NCBI GenBank assembly: GCA_031431195.1
Contig: JANPCU010000130.1
Span: 1 to 64,000 of the forward strand
Source: TH-plancto1 sp031431195
GTDB taxonomy: Bacteria > Planctomycetota > Planctomycetia > Planctomycetales > Planctomycetaceae
Length of the DNA stretch: 64,000 nt
Direction of reading: 5' to 3'
The notes beneath the pieces are model-generated. The model worked only from the letters and a program-made list of their open reading frames with translations, ran no database searches and was not told where the DNA came from. Position 1 is the first letter of the stretch; every line of letters starts with the position of its first letter. Position numbers and translations under genes: made by a program. Of the stretch, positions 33,472 through 44,173 are shown one piece after another.

Positions 33472-33620
33472 GGCGAGCCCCTGGCGTGAGCCGGGGTGTT
33501 CCGTCGAGTGAACGTCGACTTCGCAGAATCGCCGTCACGCCGGAGCCTCACTGGGGCTGAGTCAATTCACACTACGACGCCGTCTGGCTCGGACACCCCG
33601 GCTCACGCCGGGGGCTCGCC
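33472..33620. repeat. Long inverted repeat of the GGCGAGCCCC type
   Basis: 30-nt arms (33472-33501, 33591-33620) starting GGCGAGCCCCTGGCGTGAGC flank 89 bp. Each arm alone can also fold, since CCCGGC-GTGA-GCCGGG is a hairpin. The right arm differs from the left at only two or three positions. A single arm occurs at 55985. Confidence 0.9.
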
Positions 33621-33846
33621 AGCATGTCTCATTCTCGACCGCGTGAAGTATACTTCCGCCTGTCATTGCGTTCGATGTGTCACCATCGAATGTCACGAGT
33701 TCTGTGTGGGCCAGTGCTTCTGGTGTTGCGGATGCTGACTGTCCTGAAGCACACACTGCTGATGCCCTCGGAGACTTCTCTCATAGAGAGTCCTCCGCTG
33801 GCCCGGTACAGTATGTCTTCGAACTTCGTGTTCCTAGGGGGAGTGC

Positions 33847-35277
33847 ATGTCAGTCTACGCCCGGATCTTTCTGTTGATTGCGGGTTACGCAGTCACGCTG
33901 TTGCTGATCCGCTGGGTCATCTTGTCTCGCAAACGGCAACCGGTCGCGGCGGTCGCTTGGATTCTTGCGATCATTTTTATTCCGATCTTTGGAGGCATTC
34001 TGTTCCTCTTAATTGGGATGACCAACATCCAACGGCGGCGCGCGGGGAAGCTCGCAGCTGCCCGCAAGCTCGCCCCCAAATTTCCGAATGTGAGTCAGTT
34101 TGAATTACGAGATCTGGAACTGACTCGTCCGCAGACGCGATTGGCCTTGCTCATCAACCGGGTCTGCGGCGGCATCCTCACGGGGAACAACTCGATCGAG
34201 GTCATCGCTGACACGAACCTGACTTTGCGCCGGATCGAGGAGGCAATCCGGGGAGCGAAGCAGACCCTCGATCTCGAATACTATATCTGGCAACCTGATC
34301 GCACGGGCACCCGCGTTCGCGACTTGCTGATCGAGCGCGCGAAGGCCGGAGTGAAGGTTCGCTTCTTGTATGACGCCCTCGGGTCAATGGCCCTCAGTCG
34401 CAGGTTCCTGTCCCCGATGAGTGAGGCGGGAATCCAAGTGGTCCCCTTCCTGCCCGGCTCGACATTCCGCGAACGCTGGTCATTCAATAATCGTTGTCAT
34501 CGTAAGATTATCATCGTCGATGGCACCATCGGCTTCACAGGCGGGATGAATATCGGCGATGAATACATCGGTGCCGATCCTGAGATTGGACATTGGCGGG
34601 ATACCCATTTGCGGATGGAAGGCCCCGCAGTCTGGCAACTTCAGCAAGTGTTTGCCGAAGACTGGTATTACTCGACCGGCGAGGAGCTGACCGACGAGGC
34701 TCTGTTTCCCCCGCCTCCCCGATCGGGACGAGGAATTGTCCAGGTCGTGAGCGGTGGACCGGACGGAGTCAATGAGCCGTTCCATACTCTCACCTTCGCC
34801 GCACTGAACGAAGCCCGCGAGTCAATCACGATCGCCACCTCGTACTTTGCTCCGACGGTCCCCCTGGTGATGGCACTGGAGACAGCTGCGGCGCGAGGGG
34901 TCAAGGTGCGACTAATGGTGGCGGGAAATTCCGTCTATCCGTGGACCGTGTGGGTGGGACGATCGTTCTATGACACCTTGCTGAGAGCGGGAGTCGAGGT
35001 CTACGAGTACAAAAAGGGGATTCTGCATTCGAAGACACTCACCATCGACGGAGTGTGGTCACTCGTGGGGACCGCGAACTTCGACTACCGCAGCATGTTG
35101 CTGAACTTCGAAGTCGCGCTGGCCCTCTACGGCGAAGGATTCGCCCGTGAGTTGGAGGAACAGTTCCAGTCCGATCGAGAACACTGCCGCCCAATTCTAC
35201 TGCCGGAATGGGAAGAGCGGTCCTTGAGCCGCGTGTTCGTCGAGAACGTGTGTCGGCTCTTTGCTCCGCTGGTATAA
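33847..35277 (+). CDS. cls: Cardiolipin synthase (phospholipase D family)
   Basis: The 476-residue membrane enzyme condenses two phosphatidylglycerols. It has two N-terminal transmembrane helices (ARIFLLIAGYAVTLLLIRWV; AAVAWILAIIFIPIFGGILFLL), then two PLD phosphodiesterase motifs: NNRCHRKIIIVDG (residues about 217-229) and GILHSKTLTIDG (about 391-402), both with the HxKx4D core. Length and layout fit bacterial ClsA. AGGGGGAG lies upstream. Its stop is 22 bp from the convergent TatD gene stop. Confidence 0.93.
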   Translation: MSVYARIFLLIAGYAVTLLLIRWVILSRKRQPVAAVAWILAIIFIPIFGGILFLLIGMTNIQRRRAGKLAAARKLAPKFPNVSQFELRDLELTRPQTRLALLINRVCGGILTGNNSIEVIADTNLTLRRIEEAIRGAKQTLDLEYYIWQPDRTGTRVRDLLIERAKAGVKVRFLYDALGSMALSRRFLSPMSEAGIQVVPFLPGSTFRERWSFNNRCHRKIIIVDGTIGFTGGMNIGDEYIGADPEIGHWRDTHLRMEGPAVWQLQQVFAEDWYYSTGEELTDEALFPPPPRSGRGIVQVVSGGPDGVNEPFHTLTFAALNEARESITIATSYFAPTVPLVMALETAAARGVKVRLMVAGNSVYPWTVWVGRSFYDTLLRAGVEVYEYKKGILHSKTLTIDGVWSLVGTANFDYRSMLLNFEVALALYGEGFARELEEQFQSDREHCRPILLPEWEERSLSRVFVENVCRLFAPLV

Positions 35278-35299
35278 CGCTAAGGGCTGAAGTGCTGAT

Positions 35300-36112
35300 T
35301 CACTCCGGCACCCGGAATTGGAATCGGTTGCACTGGCGGAAGAACTCCAGCGGGTTGTCGTAGACGACTTTGCGGATCTTGGCTTCGCTGTGGCCTCGGC
35401 GGCGCATCTCCATAATGAAGTCCGGAACCGCCAGCGGGTTACTCGGCCCCCAATCGCCCGCCGAGTTCACCATGATCCGCTCGTCGCCGTAACGCTCGAT
35501 GATGTCAGCGGCGCGGGCGGGAGTACATTTCGTGGTGGGGTAGAGGGTCATGCCGCACCAGTAGCCGTTCTCCTTGGCCAGGCGGACCGTGTGCTCCTCC
35601 ACATGGTCGATGCAGATCCGGCCCGGCTCCAGGTCCGACCGCTCCAGCAACATGTCGACGATCATGCGGGTGCCCTTGTATTTGTCCTGCAAGTGCGGCG
35701 TATGAATCAGTACCAGTTCATCCAGACTCGCTGCCAGCTCCAGATGTTCGGCGAAGATCGTCGACTCGTTCTTGGTATTCTTATTGAGGCCGATCTCTCC
35801 GATGCCCAGCACGCCCGTCTTGTGAATGAACTCGGGGATCATCTTAATGACCTCGCGCGAGAGCGAGACGTTCTCGGCCTCCTTCGCATTGATGCAGAGC
35901 CAACTAAAGTGTTGCAACCCCGACCAGCTGGCCCGCTTCGGCTCGAACTCGGTCAGCTGGCGAAAGTAGTCGCGAAAGCCATCGACGCTCCCTCGATCGA
36001 ACCCGGCCCAGAAGGCGGGCTCGCTCATCGCCACGCAGCCCATCCGTGCCATCCGCTCGTAATCGTCGGTCGTGCGGGAGACCATATGAACGTGGGGGTC
36101 GATGAATTGCAT
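35300..36112 (-). CDS. TatD-family metal-dependent hydrolase, EboB-like
   Basis: The 270-residue product starts MQFIDPHVHMVSRTTDDYE, with the metal-binding HxH, and continues with AMSEPAFWAGFDRGSVDGFRDY, GVLGIGEIGLN, LIHTPH and IMVNSAGDWGPSNPLAVPDF. The S-R-T-T-D-D-Y-E and EPAFW features are those of the EboB branch rather than the DNase-like TatD branch. Ebo proteins belong to eboABCDEF clusters linked to transport of precursors to the periplasm, but no other ebo gene is visible here. The start at 36112 gives the conserved N-terminus; an open extension to 36190 lacks conserved features. Confidence 0.82.
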   Translation of the reverse strand: MQFIDPHVHMVSRTTDDYERMARMGCVAMSEPAFWAGFDRGSVDGFRDYFRQLTEFEPKRASWSGLQHFSWLCINAKEAENVSLSREVIKMIPEFIHKTGVLGIGEIGLNKNTKNESTIFAEHLELAASLDELVLIHTPHLQDKYKGTRMIVDMLLERSDLEPGRICIDHVEEHTVRLAKENGYWCGMTLYPTTKCTPARAADIIERYGDERIMVNSAGDWGPSNPLAVPDFIMEMRRRGHSEAKIRKVVYDNPLEFFRQCNRFQFRVPE

Positions 36113-36362
36113 GCTGCGGCTCAGAGGAGGGAATTGACCGGGGGATGACGCTGGATGCCGCCCCAACTGGCTCACAGCCGCCGTCTTCACACGATGAGTT
36201 GAGTGTACACCGCTGAGCGACCACTTCCAAAGCCGATGTGTCTCTCCCTAAGCCTTTTCCCACTGTCCGTCAGCGAACCTGCTCCCTAAGATTGTGTCAG
36301 GGACGAACGGGCGGCGATCTCATAGTCATGAGTTATTCGCCGCTCACCGCCCGACTCTACCG

Positions 36363-37334
36363 ATGGCTCCATCCATGAACACACAGCAGATCCCGATTAG
36401 TACTGATGACGACATACGGGTGCTGTTTGGGCCGCAGGATGTTCACTTGCGGCAGATGCGGGAACATCTGGGAGTGGGGATCGTGCTGCGCGGGGAGAAT
36501 CTGATTCTCGACGGGCCGCAGGACAAGCTGCCGCATGCCCGCGAGGTGTTGGAGTTGCTGCTGCCGCTCATCCGCCGCAAGGGGGTGTTGAAGGAGGACG
36601 ACCTCGCCCGAGTGCTGGGAATTCACATCGCCACGAACGACCCGTCTCCCGACGCCAAGATCGATCTGTTCGAGAAAGCACGGAGCGTCAAGCCGCGAAC
36701 CCGAGGGCAGGAGGGGTACGTCGATGCGATGAAGCAGCACGAGCTGGTCTTTTGCACCGGCCCGGCAGGTTGCGGCAAAACCTACTTAGCGGTCGCGATG
36801 GCGGTGAATGCGCTGCGACGGCAGCAGGTTCGGAAAATCGTGCTGGTCCGTCCGGCTGTCGAGGCGGGCGAGAAGCTGGGCTTTCTGCCCGGCGATATGA
36901 TGCAGAAGGTGAACCCCTACCTGCGTCCGCTGCTCGACGCGATGAGCGACATGCTGAGCTACGAACAGGTCCAGCGTTACATGCAGGAAGACGTGATCGA
37001 GATCCTGCCGCTGGCGTTTATGCGCGGCCGGACACTCAACAATACCTTCATGATTCTGGACGAGGGGCAGAACACCACCGCCACGCAAATGCTGATGTTC
37101 CTGACCCGCATGGGCGAGGGGTCACGCATCGTGGTGACGGGAGATATCACCCAGACCGACCTGCCGCCGTCGATGAAATCGGGGCTGATCGATGCGGTCC
37201 AGCGCTGCCGTCCGATCGAGGGGGTGGCGGTCGTGGAGTTGACGGGAGCGGATATCGTACGTCATCGTCTCGTACGCGAGATCGTAGAAGCGTATGATGA
37301 CGATTCGAGCAAGTCGCCCCGGCGAAAGCACTAA
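36363..37334 (+). CDS. PhoH-family ATPase
   Basis: The 323-residue product has an N-terminal small domain (residues about 10-75, VLFGPQDVHLRQMREHLGVGI) and a PhoH ATPase domain with Walker A GPAGCGKTYLAVAMAV (about 135), Walker B-like NTFMILDEGQNTT (about 230) and VVTGDITQTDLP. This is the PhoL/YbeZ arrangement, associated with RNA metabolism and often next to ybeY; ybeY is not adjacent here. ATG codons at 36363 and 36375 are both possible. It is divergent from the TatD gene. Confidence 0.9.
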   Translation: MAPSMNTQQIPISTDDDIRVLFGPQDVHLRQMREHLGVGIVLRGENLILDGPQDKLPHAREVLELLLPLIRRKGVLKEDDLARVLGIHIATNDPSPDAKIDLFEKARSVKPRTRGQEGYVDAMKQHELVFCTGPAGCGKTYLAVAMAVNALRRQQVRKIVLVRPAVEAGEKLGFLPGDMMQKVNPYLRPLLDAMSDMLSYEQVQRYMQEDVIEILPLAFMRGRTLNNTFMILDEGQNTTATQMLMFLTRMGEGSRIVVTGDITQTDLPPSMKSGLIDAVQRCRPIEGVAVVELTGADIVRHRLVREIVEAYDDDSSKSPRRKH

Positions 37335-37426
37335 ACCGTTTCCGACAGGCGAGGGGAGGAAATGTTTGATCTCTCGGCCAACGGCATGATGTCGTTGGAG
37401 GTCCGTTGAGATGCTGACGTGGGGCG

Positions 37427-37954
37427 GTGATACGCTCGCTGGAGATGTCCGAGTTGAGTCAGTTCAAGCCCAGGGTGATTCTCTTTTGGCTGGGGGCTGC
37501 CTTATTGCTGGCGAGTTCTGGCTGGGTCCACTGGAAATACAGCGTCAATGGGATTGGTGTCTTCGGGAGTTACGCCTCGGTTTTTGGCTTGATCCTGACC
37601 TTTTACGTCGCGGAATCCGTGCGCAGCGTGAGGGGTCGGTATACGGCTTGTGTCACCTCGATGCAGACGTTTGAACGGCTGAGTGCAGCCATTCGTGATT
37701 TCGATGAAGCCAGCAAGGCGAACGATTTTCAACCGATTGCGGGCCAACTTGTTCCGCTTGTCAAGGAACTCAGTGTTCACTTATTTAAGGATGAGAGCGT
37801 AGAATCACTACTGACCTCTCTTCGAGACCTCATGAACAGTGAGATTCGGAATGCACGGTTCTTGAAGGCTCGTGTGCATACGCAGTTGCGGTCATTCCAG
37901 AGCCAGGTCGAGATTCAACGCAACAAGGATGAGTGGAGACGTGACGATGCCTGA
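37427..37954 (+). CDS. Small membrane protein with coiled-coil tail
   Basis: A 175-residue product of unknown family. It has two hydrophobic helices (VILFWLGAALLLASSGWVHW, residues about 17-36; GVFGSYASVFGLILTFYVAESV, about 44-65) and a long charged helical tail (about 70-175). The GTG at 37427 or ATG at 37445 may be the start. Its stop overlaps the start of the next gene by 8 bp, so the two are likely translationally coupled and may act together. Confidence 0.7.
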   Translation: MIRSLEMSELSQFKPRVILFWLGAALLLASSGWVHWKYSVNGIGVFGSYASVFGLILTFYVAESVRSVRGRYTACVTSMQTFERLSAAIRDFDEASKANDFQPIAGQLVPLVKELSVHLFKDESVESLLTSLRDLMNSEIRNARFLKARVHTQLRSFQSQVEIQRNKDEWRRDDA

Positions 37955-38315
37955 CAAATGGGAACTCGCAACCAAGAAGCTGTTTGAGCTAACGGAAGCT
38001 GGAACATTGATTTGGTCTCTCGAAGATGACTACGCGGCTGATGGCCCTGTGCATGGATTTGTTTTCGAGGCAGAAGTCAGCGGTAAGAGGATTTTCGTCT
38101 ACGAGGAGAAAATCACGGGCAGTTTCGAGGACGGACCTGATGGTCGTTGTTCAGTGATTGAATTCGCAGCTTGGGACGACAGCAAAGAGCGATGGATCCC
38201 ACAGTGGCGATGGCCGGGTAACAGTTACGATGACATGTTGCTCGATTCTGTGAAATTCCACACTTCGGGTGGTGAAGAGTTCCTCGAAACATTCCTTTCC
38301 TCGGCTGCGACGTAG
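37947..38315 (+). CDS. Small soluble protein of unknown function, coupled to the preceding gene
   Basis: A 122-residue product beginning MPDKWELATKKLFELTEAGTLIW. It is rich in aromatic and acidic residues with predicted beta strands (GFVFEAEVSGKRIFVYEEKI). Similar LTEAG..W openings occur in small bacterial proteins of no known role, but I cannot name a family. The ATG lies within the last codons of the membrane-protein gene (overlap 37947-37954). Confidence 0.65.
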   Translation: MPDKWELATKKLFELTEAGTLIWSLEDDYAADGPVHGFVFEAEVSGKRIFVYEEKITGSFEDGPDGRCSVIEFAAWDDSKERWIPQWRWPGNSYDDMLLDSVKFHTSGGEEFLETFLSSAAT

Positions 38316-38360
38316 CGAGTTTGCTGAGAGCCCCGTCTCACACAGGAGCAGTCCTCCGGA

Positions 38361-40715
<2,355 letters not shown>

Positions 40716-41027
40716 CTCTTGTGGGGCCGCTCTCGCCGAGGGGCACGTTTTCGACGTGCCCGTATCTCACGTCGCTCCGCGACTGAGACTCCTCCCACTG
40801 GACACTTGTCGTCCCACAGTGCGTCGCGTATTTGGGCAGGCGGAATGCGAGTCGCGGAGCGACATCGCCTACGTTCCCTTATGTTTACAGCACTGGCTTC
40901 GCCTGCCTGGCGAACAGGTCACAACCCCCACGAGGCACTCGCACCGCTCCCACGAAGTAGCCACGGATTGCACGACTCGGATATCCTCATCGCATCATGA
41001 CTCCCCTTCGCAGAAGTGAGTTGTCCC
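40716..41027. other. Intergenic region made mostly of palindromic repeats
   Basis: Contains a hairpin GGGCACGT-TTTCG-ACGTGCCC (40741-40761) and a 111-bp element (40762-40872). Beyond these I see nothing definite before the cytochrome gene. Confidence 0.6.
40741..40872 (-). repeat. GTCGCTCCGCGACT element, copy B, with adjoining hairpin
   Basis: 40762-40872 is a diverged reverse complement of 25810-25919 over its full length, with ends GTCGCTCCGCGACTGAG and GAGTCGCGGAGCGACATCGC. Directly before it is an 8-bp-stem hairpin (40741-40761). The word CGTAGCTC at the PgpH stop matches the outer end of copy A, so the hairpin may be a second element inserted near the end of this one. Confidence 0.8.
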
Positions 41028-44000
41028 ATGCGTCGATTCTGGATCGTCGCCAGCCTGTGCCTGGCAGGCTCATTCGCCTTCGCAGCTGACCCTGCGGCGG
41101 CTCCGACGACTCTGATTCCGCACTGGATCAGCACCTCTCTTCCAAGTTCGCAGTCGGTCGACCTCTTGCGGTCGTTCACCGCCGACGCCCCCATCCAGCA
41201 GGCGACGCTCAAGTTCGCCGCTGACTTCTGCTTTGCCACCGTGGCGATCAACGAGACCGAAGTGCTGGAGGTCGCACCGTTTGTGCAACTCCAGACGCTC
41301 GACGTGACGCACGCCGTGCAGCGCGGGGAGAACCGGCTGCGTGTGCGGATGCGGGAGGGGAACAAGTTGACCGGCGTGGCCCTGTCGCTGGAGGTCCGGT
41401 ACGCGGACGGCACGTCGGAGATGATCGTGAGTGATGCGGCGTGGTCAGTGGGGCTCGTCGATCCATCGGGGGTCTTGAAGACGCCTCCACTGGCGACCGA
41501 GAAACTGCTGTTGGAAGATCGCGGCGCGGTGGCTCCCGAGCTGTGGGGCATCGGGCGGCGGGATCTCTCGCTTTCGGCCTTTGAGAACTACGAACAGTGG
41601 CAGCAGTCGAAGGGCGAGGTGGCCGACAAGAACCGCCCGAAGTTCTGGATCGCCCCCGGCTTCGAGATCACCGAGCTGCGTGTGGCCCATCCTGACGAGG
41701 GGTCGTGGATCGCGATGGCCTTCGACGACCAGGGGCGATTGACAGTCTCGCGCGAGGATGTCGGGCTACTACGGATGACGATTGCAGAGGACAAGAAGTC
41801 GGTGTCTCGCGTCGATAAGATTGATGTGCCACTGGAGGAGTGTCGCGGGCTGGCCTACGACGGGCCGACGCTGTATGCGAATGCGAACAACTCGAAGGGG
41901 CTGTTCCGGCTGAAGATCGATGACGCCGGAGCAGCACTAGGTCAGGAATTGATTCGCCAATTTCCCGGCGGCGTCGGCCACGGGCGGAACGACATTGCCC
42001 TGCTCAAGGACCAATCGGGACAAGCCTCGATTTTTACAATCCACGGCGACTCCGTGGAACTCCCGAGCAATGACTTGAACGATCTCACCTCGCCACTTCG
42101 CGAGACGAAGCTGCTTCCGCCGAAGAAGGAGGGCACCCTCTATCGCGTGGACATCGGAGAGCCTCACAAGACTTCGCTCGTGCATGCGGGCCTGCGGAAT
42201 CCCTACGGAGTCGCGCTGCATGAGTCATCCGATCCGTTCACGTTCGACGCCGATAATGAGCACGACATGGGCACCCCGTGGTATCGCCCGACGCGCATCC
42301 TGCAACTTACCACCGGCGGTGATAGCGGCTACCGCGAGATGACTGGCCAATTGCCTCCTCGGTTTCACGATCAATCTGACCAAGCTCCTCAGTTGTTTGA
42401 CATTGGACGCTCGTCACCGACTTCGGTCATGTTCGGGTATGGCCTGAAATTCCTGAAGGACTATCAACAAGCTCTGTTCGCCCTCGACTGGACCTATGGG
42501 CGAGTGATTGCAGTGCATCTTTTCCCGCGAGGGATGACCTATCGAACCAGCGCGGAAACATTCCTGCAAGGGCGACCACTCAATGTCACCGATATTGCGA
42601 CTGGTCCCGATGGGGCGATGTATTTGATTACCGGGGGCAGGAAGACGCAATCGGCGCTGTTTCGGATCATGGCGACGAATGAAACACATGAACTCGCGAC
42701 TCGACCGATGAGCCTACACGAAGAACTCTGTCAGGAAAACTCTGGGAAGGTCCGCAGCAAGAAGACACTCACGGGCATGAGCAATTCGTCCTTGCCCAGG
42801 GAAATCCTGTCTCACGATCCTGTCGAGCGCCATGCTGCCCGATTGGTCGTCGAACGAGACCCTGCAAATCTCGAAACTGGTAACTCCCAGACAATCGCGC
42901 CGGGACCGGGTGCCATGACAGCACTGATGGCCATTGCCCGAGCGAGGAAGCCGGAGGCGGTCACTTCGATTCTATCGATGATGCTGAACATCGAAGTTCA
43001 CGGCCAGAATATCCCAATTGCGGTCCACGATCTTACCTCCCAATTCATATGGATCCGAGTCGCTAACCTCTGTTTGGAAACGTCACGCGACGAAGTTTTA
43101 CTTCAGCGGGACAAACTGAATCCCGAAGTCGTCGCCGCCTGGCATGCCCTCGACGCCCGTCCCTACTCCGTGGCGCCCGAGGGGACGAGCATCGAGCTTC
43201 GTCGTCGTCTGGCGTATCTGCTGGGAGAACTGGGGGCGGAGGAACTCCCGGCACTCGCGGGGCCTGTGCTGTTGGCGAGCGGAGTGCAAGAGGACCAGTT
43301 GGCGGGGTTGTTGGCGCTGCGGAATCAGAAGGCTGGGTGGACGCCTGATCTGCGCAAGCAGCAGTTCGCCACGATCAATTCGATCCCGCTGATGATCGGC
43401 GGGGCGGGGTTGCCGCCGCTCGAGAAGTGGCTGCGTGAGGAGTCGATTAAGACGCTCACTGAGGCCGAGAAATTCGAACTGGGCGAGCTGTTAAAACCGC
43501 AGCTGCCGATCCCGGAGCCGCTGCCACTGCCGCGACCGCTGGTCCAGAAGTGGACGCCCGAGGATCTCGCATCGTTGCACAACAGCGAAACTCCCCAAGG
43601 CGATGCCCAGCGCGGTCGTCTCCTGTTCAAAGAAGCCCTCTGCGCCCGCTGTCACCGCGTCGGATTGCGCGGAGCAGCTGTCGGGCCGGACCTGACTCAT
43701 GTGAGCCGCCGGTTCAACCGCAAGGATATTCTGGAATCGGTCCTCACCCCGTCACTGTCGGTGGCCGAGAACTACCGCCTCGAAACGATCACCACCCTCG
43801 CTGGCCAGTCGCACACCGGGCGGATCATTCCCGAAGGGGACTACCGCAGAGAGAAAATCCGGCTGAGCATTGACCCGCTCGATGCGACCAAAGTCATCGA
43901 GATCGACAAGAAGGAGATCGAACAGCACAATTCGTCCCCCACCTCGCCGATGCCGAGTGGGCTGCTCGACACGCTGACGCTCGAAGAGGTCCGCGATCTG

Positions 44001-44039
44001 CTGGCCTTCTTGGAATCGGGCGGAGCGGGGGGGCGATAA
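41028..44039 (+). CDS. PVC-type haem-binding dehydrogenase-like exported protein
   Basis: About 1003 residues with a signal peptide (FWIVASLCLAGSFAFAAD). It has an N-terminal beta domain (about 40-140), a putative six-bladed propeller (about 190-560, containing PGFEITELRVAHPDEG and GLRNPYGVALHESSDPFTFDADNEHDMGTPW), a helical repeat region (about 590-830) and a C-terminal cytochrome c-like domain with CARCH near residue 871. This order is typical of Planctomycete membrane-bound dehydrogenase / PVC cytochrome proteins, which are periplasmic; the substrate is unknown. GTG at 41016 would add four residues. Confidence 0.9.
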   Translation: MRRFWIVASLCLAGSFAFAADPAAAPTTLIPHWISTSLPSSQSVDLLRSFTADAPIQQATLKFAADFCFATVAINETEVLEVAPFVQLQTLDVTHAVQRGENRLRVRMREGNKLTGVALSLEVRYADGTSEMIVSDAAWSVGLVDPSGVLKTPPLATEKLLLEDRGAVAPELWGIGRRDLSLSAFENYEQWQQSKGEVADKNRPKFWIAPGFEITELRVAHPDEGSWIAMAFDDQGRLTVSREDVGLLRMTIAEDKKSVSRVDKIDVPLEECRGLAYDGPTLYANANNSKGLFRLKIDDAGAALGQELIRQFPGGVGHGRNDIALLKDQSGQASIFTIHGDSVELPSNDLNDLTSPLRETKLLPPKKEGTLYRVDIGEPHKTSLVHAGLRNPYGVALHESSDPFTFDADNEHDMGTPWYRPTRILQLTTGGDSGYREMTGQLPPRFHDQSDQAPQLFDIGRSSPTSVMFGYGLKFLKDYQQALFALDWTYGRVIAVHLFPRGMTYRTSAETFLQGRPLNVTDIATGPDGAMYLITGGRKTQSALFRIMATNETHELATRPMSLHEELCQENSGKVRSKKTLTGMSNSSLPREILSHDPVERHAARLVVERDPANLETGNSQTIAPGPGAMTALMAIARARKPEAVTSILSMMLNIEVHGQNIPIAVHDLTSQFIWIRVANLCLETSRDEVLLQRDKLNPEVVAAWHALDARPYSVAPEGTSIELRRRLAYLLGELGAEELPALAGPVLLASGVQEDQLAGLLALRNQKAGWTPDLRKQQFATINSIPLMIGGAGLPPLEKWLREESIKTLTEAEKFELGELLKPQLPIPEPLPLPRPLVQKWTPEDLASLHNSETPQGDAQRGRLLFKEALCARCHRVGLRGAAVGPDLTHVSRRFNRKDILESVLTPSLSVAENYRLETITTLAGQSHTGRIIPEGDYRREKIRLSIDPLDATKVIEIDKKEIEQHNSSPTSPMPSGLLDTLTLEEVRDLLAFLESGGAGGR

Positions 44040-44173
44040 ATCGAGCAGCCAGAGATCGTGGGCCGTGGGATTGGCGACTCGCGTCCCGCCTTGGAAGCTC
44101 TGTATCTCTGGGGTAGACTGGTTAGCACTGAAACCTCTTCCGTCCCGCGTGGACACTCTCAACAGGATTTTCC

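Larger units (their letters stand above)
33214..33846. other. Intergenic region with two palindromes
   Basis: No gene found in 633 bp between the divergent giant membrane protein and cardiolipin synthase. It holds the palindromes at 33357-33429 and 33472-33620. AGGGGGAG just before 33847 is the ribosome site of the cls gene. Confidence 0.55.
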
